Below, piece by piece: positions 44,950 to 52,239 of a stretch of DNA of 64,000 nt (positions are counted from its first letter, which is position 1; every line of letters begins with the position of its first letter). The position numbers and the translations under genes were made by a program. The notes beneath the pieces are model-generated. The model worked only from the letters and a program-made list of their open reading frames with translations, did not search any database and was not told the DNA's origin. This DNA is from Caldilineaceae bacterium (GTDB taxonomy: Bacteria; Chloroflexota; Anaerolineae; Caldilineales; Caldilineaceae): assembly GCA_020634755.1 (NCBI GenBank), contig JACKBC010000004.1, forward strand, positions 124,001-188,000, read 5' to 3'.

Positions 44950-45966
44950 TTACTCGTACAGGACGCAGCGCACTTTATGGCCCGGCTCCACTTCGACTAT
45001 GGGCGGGCGCCGCACATCGCAGGCGCCAGGAACACGCTGGTCGCAGCGGGTAAAGAAAGGGCAGCCCATATGCTCTGTAAATGGGCTAGGCATGGCGCCC
45101 TGAATGGTGGCGAGTCGTTCCAATGTGCCATCAATGGTAGGAATTGAACGCAGCAACGCCTGCGTATACGGGTGCCTTGGATTTTCAAAGAGCTGTTCGG
45201 CGCTGGCGTGTTCCATGACCAGCCCCAAATACATGACGATAATCTCATCGGCCACACCGCCCACCACGGCCAAGTCGTGGCTGATGTACATAATGGCCAT
45301 GCCAAATTCTTCCTGCAAATCTTTGAGCAGTTCCAGAATTTGGGCCTCAATCGTCACATCCAGCGCCGTGGTCGGCTCATCGGCAATGACCAGCTTGGGG
45401 TTACAGGCCAACGCCATGGCGATCATGGCGCGCTGGCGCATACCGCCGCTGAACTGATGTGGATAGTCATCCACGCGGCGCTCGGGGCGACTGATGCCCA
45501 CGCGGCCCAATATCTCTACGGCGCGTTCACGCGCTTCCTTCTTGGTGATATTAGGGATGTGGAGCAGCACCGATTCCATAATCTGGTTGCCAATGGTATG
45601 CACCGGACTAAAGGAGGTCATGGGCTCTTGAAAGATCATGCCGATCTCTTTACCGCGAATGGCGCGAAATTCACCGCCACGCGTGGGCAAATCGGTCAGC
45701 ACGACGCTGCGCATCCCCATGCCGTTGTTGGGCAAATACATGGTAATGCGACCATTCTTAAGCTGCGCGGGCGGCATGGGCAAAATGCCCATAATCGCCT
45801 GGGCCGAGACCGATTTACCGGAACCGCTTTCACCAATGACGCCCAGCGTTTGCCCCAGTTTAACCGCAAAACTCACATCTTCCACCGCGCGCACAATGCC
45901 TTCCTGCAAATGGAAGTGAACCTGTAAATTTTCAACTTCAACCAGTGTGTCGTGTCTGTCACTCAT
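44950..45966 (-). CDS. Family-5 ABC importer ATPase, OppD/DppD type
   Basis: 338 residues. Walker A GESGSGKSV, Q-loop FQEPMTSFSPV, signature FSGGMRQR, Walker B LVIADEPTTALD, C-terminal RHPYTQALLRSIP and Cys-containing GCPFFTRCDQRVPGAC. It forms the heterodimer with the product at 43561. About 86 bases separate it from the permease upstream; a TTATTGCTGTAT/ATACAGCAATAA palindrome lies in that spacer. Confidence 0.93.
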   Translation of the reverse strand: MSDRHDTLVEVENLQVHFHLQEGIVRAVEDVSFAVKLGQTLGVIGESGSGKSVSAQAIMGILPMPPAQLKNGRITMYLPNNGMGMRSVVLTDLPTRGGEFRAIRGKEIGMIFQEPMTSFSPVHTIGNQIMESVLLHIPNITKKEARERAVEILGRVGISRPERRVDDYPHQFSGGMRQRAMIAMALACNPKLVIADEPTTALDVTIEAQILELLKDLQEEFGMAIMYISHDLAVVGGVADEIIVMYLGLVMEHASAEQLFENPRHPYTQALLRSIPTIDGTLERLATIQGAMPSPFTEHMGCPFFTRCDQRVPGACDVRRPPIVEVEPGHKVRCVLYE

Positions 45967-46000
45967 AGTCTGTTTTCTTATGGCTGTATTGCTGTATTAC

Positions 46001-46042
46001 TTATTGCTGTATCATTTAAGCGACAAAGCAATACAGCAATAA
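46001..46042. repeat. TTATTGCTGTAT palindrome
   Basis: 12-base perfect arms (46001-46012 / 46031-46042) with additional TTGCTGTATT units beside them, in the spacer between the oppC-like and oppD-like genes. Confidence 0.65.
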
Positions 46043-46052
46043 GCAATAGTTC

Positions 46053-47240
46053 TTACATCGCATATGGGTCGGCGGCATCGCGCAGGCCGTCACCCACAAA
46101 GTTAAAGAGCAGCACGGCGATTACCACAAAGAGACCGGGAATCATGCGCCACGGCTGTTGGGCCACCACGACCATATCCTGCGCATCGCCCAGCAGCACG
46201 CCCCAACTGACCGCGGGCGGCTGCATGCCCAGCCCTAAGAAGCTGAGCGTCGTTTCACCCAAAATAGAGCCGGGAATGGCCAAGGTGAGCGAGACAATGA
46301 GATGGCTGGTAAAGCCGGGTAGTAGGTGGCGGAAGATAATGCGCGGCTGGCCGGCGCCGGCGGCTTGGGCGGCCAGTGCGTAATCTTCCTCACGCAGCGC
46401 CAACAGCTTACCGCGCACCACGCGCGCCAACCCGCTCCAGCCAATAATGGACAGGATAATCGTAATGGCAAAATAGGTTTTGGTCACCGACCAATCGCGA
46501 GGCATGGCCGCGGCCAGCGCCATCCAAAAGGGCAGCGCCGGAATCGAGAGCAAAAAGTCGATGAGACGCTGAATAATCTCATCGGCAATACCGCCAAAGT
46601 AGCCCGAGATGCCACCCAGCGTTACCCCGATAAAAAAGCTGAGCAACACACCCACAAAGCCAATCGACAGCGAAATGCGCGAGCCATAAAAGGTGCGGCT
46701 CAAGATGTCGCGGCCCAACTCATCGGCGCCAAATAACAGCAGCGGCGGTCCATCCACCCCCACCCCAAAGAGATGTCGACTCGTCTCAAAAAGGCCCCAG
46801 AATTTATACGGCTCGCCTTTCACAAATAGCTTAATGGGGTAGCGTTGCGACGTATCTTCCGTATAAATATACTTAAAGGTCTTCTGGTCCAATTCGCGAC
46901 TCAGCGCATAGACAAAGGGCAGGTGAATCCCGCCATTTTCGTCAATCATATGCACTTTGGTGGGCGGGCTCTGCTGGCGACCTTCAAAGCGCGATTGCGG
47001 CAAATAGGGCGATGCAAAGCCCGGCATAATCGCAATCAAATAAAGGATAATGAGCAGCACCAACGAAATCATCGCCAGGCGATGGCGCCGGAAGCGCCAC
47101 CAGATCAGCTCCCACTGTTTGGCATAATAGAAGCGTTCGGAACGCACATCCAGCTTCTCTTCGGGAATGGCGGCCAGCCCTTCATCCGGTTGTCCCGCTA
47201 ATTCTTGGGCGGTGCGACTTGACTGCTCTTGTACCGTCAT
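46053..47240 (-). CDS. Family-5 ABC importer permease, OppC/DppC type
   Basis: 395 residues. About 50 cytoplasmic residues, one span (about 53-75), then a long external loop (to about 180), and the core of five spans with the EAA-type coupling loop AAQAAGAGQPRIIFRHLLPG. The long loop is common in OppC-like proteins. It pairs with the OppB-like permease whose gene ends 11 bases before it. Confidence 0.9.
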   Translation of the reverse strand: MTVQEQSSRTAQELAGQPDEGLAAIPEEKLDVRSERFYYAKQWELIWWRFRRHRLAMISLVLLIILYLIAIMPGFASPYLPQSRFEGRQQSPPTKVHMIDENGGIHLPFVYALSRELDQKTFKYIYTEDTSQRYPIKLFVKGEPYKFWGLFETSRHLFGVGVDGPPLLLFGADELGRDILSRTFYGSRISLSIGFVGVLLSFFIGVTLGGISGYFGGIADEIIQRLIDFLLSIPALPFWMALAAAMPRDWSVTKTYFAITIILSIIGWSGLARVVRGKLLALREEDYALAAQAAGAGQPRIIFRHLLPGFTSHLIVSLTLAIPGSILGETTLSFLGLGMQPPAVSWGVLLGDAQDMVVVAQQPWRMIPGLFVVIAVLLFNFVGDGLRDAADPYAM

Positions 47241-47252
47241 AAGAAATGCTCC

Positions 47253-48251
47253 CTATTTTCCAGTGCCTTCAAAGCGAATGCGTGGGTCGGCCCAGGCCAG
47301 ATAAATATCTGAAATCAACGTGCCCAGCACGGTGAGCGAACTGAGAATAAGCACAATGCTGCCCACCAGATACATATCTTGGGCCAGCGTGGCCCGCAAC
47401 AGCGTGGGGCCCATGGTGGGAATGCTCAACACCACCGAGATGATCACTTCGCCGGATATAATGGCCGGCAGCAGCCAGCCGATGGTGCTAAAGAGCGGAT
47501 TAAACGCAATGCGCACCGGATATTTGAACAGGATGGTCAATTCCGGCACGCCTTTGGAGCGGGCCGTGGTGACGTACTGTTTCTTCAATTCATCCAGCAA
47601 ATTGGCGCGCATCACGCGAATGGTGGCGCCCGTGCCGGAAAGCCCAATAATCACAATGGGTAAAATCAAATGCTTGATGCGATCAATCAGCTTAGCCGTA
47701 TTCCAAGGCGCATCCAAAAAGTCGGTAGAATTGAGACCCAAGGGTGAAAAGCCTGTATAGTGAAAGACGAGCCACGCCGCCACAAAGGCCAATAAAAAGC
47801 CGGGAGTGGCCACCCAAACAAAAGCCAAAATGGTAGCAATATAATCTGTAATTGAATAGGGATGTGTGGCCGAATAGATGCCGACGGGAATGGCAATGAG
47901 CCAGGACAAAATAAGTGCGCTAAATGAAATCAAAATCGTAAAGGGCAGACGCTCACGCAAAATATCATTTACAGGCTTGCCCCACTGGAATGACCAGCCA
48001 AAATCGCCCTTGGTCACAATGCCCTGCATCCACTTAGCATAGCGCACGTAGGAGGGCTGGTCAAAACCATACATTGCTGTCAGACGGGCCGCCTCTTCTT
48101 CTTGCAGTTCAATGCCAGAATTACGCAAGTTCGTAATATAGTTGCTGACCCAATCGCCCGGCGGCAGTTCGATTACAATAAAGGAGACAATCGAAATCAG
48201 CAGCAGAATGGGAAACAGCATAATAACGCGGCGCACGATATAGAGAATCAT
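47253..48251 (-). CDS. Family-5 ABC importer permease, OppB/DppB type
   Basis: 332 residues, six spans; N-terminal IVRRVIMLFPILLLISIVSFIVIELPPGD is the usual OppB start and the coupling loop reads TTARSKGVPELTILFKYPVR. It forms the membrane channel with the OppC-like protein. It is preceded by a strong hairpin after the binding-protein gene. Confidence 0.92.
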   Translation of the reverse strand: MILYIVRRVIMLFPILLLISIVSFIVIELPPGDWVSNYITNLRNSGIELQEEEAARLTAMYGFDQPSYVRYAKWMQGIVTKGDFGWSFQWGKPVNDILRERLPFTILISFSALILSWLIAIPVGIYSATHPYSITDYIATILAFVWVATPGFLLAFVAAWLVFHYTGFSPLGLNSTDFLDAPWNTAKLIDRIKHLILPIVIIGLSGTGATIRVMRANLLDELKKQYVTTARSKGVPELTILFKYPVRIAFNPLFSTIGWLLPAIISGEVIISVVLSIPTMGPTLLRATLAQDMYLVGSIVLILSSLTVLGTLISDIYLAWADPRIRFEGTGK

Positions 48252-48289
48252 GGGATTTGGAATCCTTTGTCAAAAACACCGGAAAGGGG

Positions 48290-48338
48290 GAAAGGGGGAA
48301 GGGGCGAAAGGGGCAAACATTTGCCCCTTCCCCCTTTC
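48290..48338. terminator. Strong GAAAGGGGG hairpin between binding protein and permease genes
   Basis: Perfect 16-base arms (48290-48305 / 48323-48338) around a 17-base loop. A second, competing stem, AAGGGGCAAA/TTTGCCCCTT, lies within (48308-48329). Such hairpins after binding-protein genes often stabilise that mRNA or thin out transcription into the permease genes, so the binding protein is made in excess. Confidence 0.7.
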
Positions 48339-48365
48339 ACCTCCTTCTCCCCTTCATCTGCTCAA

Positions 48366-50396
48366 CTACTCACCGTACCACAACTGCTCACCGGCAAAAT
48401 TACAGGCAATCGCATACCCACCTTGCGGGATGTTATGCAGCTTCTTGCTGGCAATCATGGGATACTTGACATCTTCCACGAGGGTGATTTGGGGAATATA
48501 TTCCTGCTGCCACTGGTGACCTTCATCGGCCAGCGTGTTGTATTCATCACTACCGGCCACAGATTCCCAGCGCGTCTTGTTGAGGTCCAAGGCCTCCTTG
48601 ACCCAATCCGGCGGTTCAACGCCTTCGCTGCCGCCCGTGGAGAACCAGGTGTTCCATTCACGGCCAAAGAGCCCCAAGTTGCCCATCAAGCGGTCATTAT
48701 CACCATTTTGGTCATGGCCCCAGAAGACGGTGGCCTGCAATTCGTTAGCCGTGCTGCGCTGGCCCCAAAGCTGTGAGTCGATGCGCTTGATCTGGAAGTT
48801 AATGCCCACATCTTTCATCTGCTCAGCCAGAAGTTCAGCCACTGGTTCCAGATCGGGAGCGTGTGCGCCATGCTCCACCAACATGGAGAACGGGTTGCCA
48901 TCCGGCCCCATGCGGAAGCCGTCGCTATCACGCTCGGTCATGCCCAGCTCGTCCAACAGCGAGTTGGCCATATCGACATCATAGGTCGAATTAGCTTCGC
49001 CCACCGTGTTGACGGGATAGCCGGCAAAACCATAGTAGATGCTCTCAATAATCTCATCACGATTGACGGCGTGGCTCAGCGCCTGGCGGAAGCGCACATC
49101 TTGCGACAACTGCTGCCAAACCGGATCATCATAGGTCATGTTTAGGAAGATGGTGCTGGAGTCCACATGCATGTCCAGCAACACCGTGTTAAAGCCACCG
49201 GCCTCTTCGTTCTCCTTATACAGCGGCACCTTGACCAAGCCTGTGCTCTCGCGCAGGAAGTCAACTTCGCCCGTGAGCACCTTCAGGTTTACGGCTTCCA
49301 CATCTTCCACCTGCTGCGAGATAATTTTGTCGATGTAAGGAAGCTGCTTGCCTTCGGTGTCCACCTTCCAGTAATATGGATTGCGCTCGAAGATCTTGGT
49401 GTTGGGTGAATCGGCAGGCTGGAGCACCCACGGATTCAGCGTCGGGTAGCCCGTGCAGCGCTCGCGGGTCACATCCCAGTTTTGGCACCACTTCTGGCCA
49501 AAGAGCGTCCACCATTCATCCGTTAAGTTGTTGGCTTCCAGCTCAGCTTTCATGTCTTCAATCGGCGTGTAATCGGTGTGCCATTGCTTGAGCACGTGCG
49601 CGGGATTGATCAGCTCGGTATAGCCATTCCAGCCCTCAATGACCAAGTTACGCAAGAAACCACCATAAGGGGAGGGATAGGTGATCTTAAACGTATAGTC
49701 ATCGATGATCTCCAGCTCGCCCGGATCGCCTTTGGGATCGTTGCCAACGCGGAAGCGCGCCTTCAAGCCACCGGGCGTGAGCTTCTCGTTGCCATAAATC
49801 GCGTCCCACGTAAAGCTGACATCTTCGGTGGTAACTGGCTCGCCGTCGCTCCACTTCATCCCTTCACGCAGGTAAAAGGTGAATGTGGTGTTGTCATTTT
49901 CCACCAGGAAGTCTTTGAGCACATTGCCCTGAATGTTCTGCACACCCAGATCGGGAGCGGAAAGAGCGGGCTCGTTCAACATAACAAAGACATCAGGCGC
50001 CCAGTCGGCTACGCTATGAGCAGTGCGGATTACGCTGCCATCTTGATAGCGTCCAGCCTCCCAATTGGGCAGATTTTCTTCGGCCAGCAATACGCCCGGG
50101 CCAACGACTTTAGGTTCAAGCGGCATGCGCTCTTCCAGGGCCGGGATATCGCCAGCGGCCACGGCGGCCACCCACATGGGCGCTTCGAGCGCCCCGTCAT
50201 CAGCCGACGCTTCTTCGGCAGCGGGGGCTTCTTCGGCCGCCGGAGCTTCTTCAGCCGCCGGGGCTTCTTCAGCGGTCGACTCCTCAGCAGCGGCTGGAGC
50301 TTCAGAGGATTCTTCTGCTGCCCCCGAACCGCCGCCGCAAGCCGCCAAAATGAGCGACAGCACGACAAACAGACTCAACAACTTAACTCGTTTCAT
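48366..50396 (-). CDS. Family-5 solute-binding lipoprotein
   Basis: 676 residues. The signal peptide ends in the lipobox LAAC (Cys20), so it is membrane-anchored outside the cell. Then comes a low-complexity Ala/Glu/Pro linker (about 23-72, repeats of APAAEE) and an SBP_bac_5 domain with FTFYLREGMKWSDGEPVTTEDVSFTWDAI and DVRFRQALSHAVNRDEIIESIYYG. It binds the cargo of the importer encoded downstream. The size is large for a dipeptide binder and in line with oligosaccharide or larger-ligand binders. GAGGAG lies 9 or so bases before the ATG. Confidence 0.93.
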   Translation of the reverse strand: MKRVKLLSLFVVLSLILAACGGGSGAAEESSEAPAAAEESTAEEAPAAEEAPAAEEAPAAEEASADDGALEAPMWVAAVAAGDIPALEERMPLEPKVVGPGVLLAEENLPNWEAGRYQDGSVIRTAHSVADWAPDVFVMLNEPALSAPDLGVQNIQGNVLKDFLVENDNTTFTFYLREGMKWSDGEPVTTEDVSFTWDAIYGNEKLTPGGLKARFRVGNDPKGDPGELEIIDDYTFKITYPSPYGGFLRNLVIEGWNGYTELINPAHVLKQWHTDYTPIEDMKAELEANNLTDEWWTLFGQKWCQNWDVTRERCTGYPTLNPWVLQPADSPNTKIFERNPYYWKVDTEGKQLPYIDKIISQQVEDVEAVNLKVLTGEVDFLRESTGLVKVPLYKENEEAGGFNTVLLDMHVDSSTIFLNMTYDDPVWQQLSQDVRFRQALSHAVNRDEIIESIYYGFAGYPVNTVGEANSTYDVDMANSLLDELGMTERDSDGFRMGPDGNPFSMLVEHGAHAPDLEPVAELLAEQMKDVGINFQIKRIDSQLWGQRSTANELQATVFWGHDQNGDNDRLMGNLGLFGREWNTWFSTGGSEGVEPPDWVKEALDLNKTRWESVAGSDEYNTLADEGHQWQQEYIPQITLVEDVKYPMIASKKLHNIPQGGYAIACNFAGEQLWYGE

Positions 50397-50596
50397 AAAT
50401 GGTTCTCCTCGTTTATTTAATGTATACCAAAATGGAAAACGGGAAAGTATACTTGCTTTTGCAATAAAGAAACCTTTGCTCTACTAAGTTTCTCTATTCC
50501 AAGTATTACTAGGTTGCTCTATTACAAAACCAAGTATGGTTTATCGACACGCTTCAGAAATGCGCCTGGGCAATTTCTTTCACGAATGTCTCTGTT

Positions 50597-51361
50597 TCAG
50601 ACCAGGTCCACCACCATTGGCAGCGTCCGAATGGCCTCTATCTGGCTAGACGACGCTTGCGCCCCGGTAATGACCCGGTGTACATCTGGCAGCGGTGCAA
50701 TGTAAGCCGCTCTGGTGATCCCAATTTTTGAAGAATCGACCAGCAAAATATTACACTGGCCCGCTTCAATCGCTTTGCGCTTGATGGGCACTTCTTCCAG
50801 GCTGGCGTTGGTAATGCCATCTACCGCCGAAATACCGCTGGCGGCAATAAACGCTTTATCAAACCGAATGTTGTAACTTTGCATGGCGCCCAAACTCAGC
50901 GCGCCGCCAAAGGTTAAGGAGTGCGGATGCAGAGTACCGCCAATGGCAATGAGCGAGATGCTTTTGCTACAGCTCAGCTGGTTGATAATATTGAGTCCAT
51001 AGGTGACCACCGTAATCCGTCGCTCCAGCAGATACGGAGTCATACATTCAGTCGTGGTGCCACCATCAATAAAGATTGTATCGCCCTCGTCGATCAGCTT
51101 CACGGCGGCCCTACCGATCCGATCCTTTTCGGGAAAATTGGCCACCTGCCGTTCTATAAAGGGCGCCTCGGCCGACCCATTATGCAGCGCCACGGCTCCC
51201 CCATATGTCCGCGAAAGCAAACCATCCTCATGCAGATGATTGAGATCACGCCGAATCGACGAACGGCTTACGCCAAAATAGTTCGCCAACTGGTCGACAT
51301 GCACGCGCGTATTCTTTTCGAGCATCAAGAGGATCTCTTGTTTTCGTTCAGCCGAATACAT
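50597..51361 (-). CDS. DeoR-family transcriptional regulator
   Basis: 254 residues. The N-terminal helix-turn-helix is RKQEILLMLEKNTRVHVDQLANYFGVSRSSIRRDLNHLHEDG (about 5-47), followed by the DeoR sensor domain with DEGDTIFIDGGTTTECM and LVDSSKIG. Such regulators usually answer to phosphosugars. ATG 51361 gives the normal family length. It is transcribed towards the importer, 200 bases ahead of the binding-protein gene, and is the obvious candidate controller of the sugar block. Confidence 0.9.
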   Translation of the reverse strand: MYSAERKQEILLMLEKNTRVHVDQLANYFGVSRSSIRRDLNHLHEDGLLSRTYGGAVALHNGSAEAPFIERQVANFPEKDRIGRAAVKLIDEGDTIFIDGGTTTECMTPYLLERRITVVTYGLNIINQLSCSKSISLIAIGGTLHPHSLTFGGALSLGAMQSYNIRFDKAFIAASGISAVDGITNASLEEVPIKRKAIEAGQCNILLVDSSKIGITRAAYIAPLPDVHRVITGAQASSSQIEAIRTLPMVVDLV

Positions 51362-52087
51362 GGGTGATAAAATGATGAAGCGCGCCTTGCTGGATACGAT
51401 GAGCACGACGTACGCTAGGCAATAGGACTGTAAACTTCGCGTCTGCAAACAAAAATGGGTATGAAAGTAAGCGCCAAAAGTCAGTGTCTGTCCGTAAATT
51501 CTCTGTGCTAAACCGCTCTGCCAGAGGCGGTACACAGTTCACAACCGAATTTACGCATAGGTTCTTAATAGTAAATATCGGATTAGGGAGCCAGCAATTA
51601 ATTTGCTGAGTATTTACATTTGAGCGATTGTCACATCAAACGGGGACGCTAAATCTTCTTTGGGGGAAAGAAGTTTGTATCGTAAATCTATTTTCACGAC
51701 TTGCACAACATGAGTGAATTGCAAAAAAAACAACATGGCTGACCAAACAAATGGCTAACCAAACAATTAGTACGCAAAAGCTCTGGCGCTGCACAAGTAT
51801 GGATAAGTCATTACGTTCAATGATGGCTCTGTGCGCCGCACAACGGGCATCATATAAGCATCATGCACGTCTTAAATTTTAAAAGAATTGGGAAAGTACA
51901 ATCGATTATAATTGGATTTGCGCTTACTGTCAAATCAAACATGCAAAAATGAACAAGCCAGATCAGCCTAAATACGCAATAACAAGCAAAACAATCAACA
52001 ATGGCCAGCATTTTCATGGGGCAATCGGATACCCCGGAGAATAATAGCAACCATTAGCAACCGTTAGAAATGGGCGCCTACCATTGA

Positions 52088-52135
52088 AAAATCGCCGCCG
52101 CGATGTAGCTCCAACCGCGGCGGCTTCTCGATTTT
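52088..52135. terminator. GC-rich hairpin with AAAATC/GATTTT flanks
   Basis: Arms GCCGCCGCG (52094-52102) / CGCGGCGGC (52116-52124), with AAAATC before and GATTTT after. It looks like an intrinsic bidirectional terminator, though no gene ends nearby; possibly a relic or a leader structure. Confidence 0.5.
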
Positions 52136-52204
52136 AGCCGAGGATTCTATCCTGCCGTCCTATGTGCGCCGCCAAATCCCAATGCACCCCCATTGCCGAG
52201 TCAA

Positions 52205-52233
52205 TTGCCGCACTCGTTAAGATTCAGTACAAT
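52205..52233 (+). promoter_or_regulatory. Promoter of the recQ-like gene; predicts leaderless mRNA
   Basis: TTGCCG (52205-52210), exactly 17 bases, TACAAT (52228-52233). The A of ATG 52240 is the seventh base after the -10 box, a usual transcription start, so the mRNA may begin at the start codon. Confidence 0.6.
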
Positions 52234-52239
52234 AAGAGC

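Larger units (their letters stand above)
51362..52239. other. Large gene-free stretch upstream of deoR-like and recQ-like genes
   Basis: 878 bases between divergent genes, AT-richer than its surroundings. No credible ORF. It contains a fragment resembling the long MITE (ATGGCTCTGTGCGCCGCAC, 51824-51842), a short direct repeat TGGCT-ACCAAACAA (51737-51766), a GC-rich hairpin (52088-52135) and the recQ-like promoter (52205-52233). Confidence 0.6.

Noticed and set aside
51850..52050. Short reverse ORF in the large spacer before recQ
   Set aside because: AT-rich, no ribosome site, no recognisable protein features.
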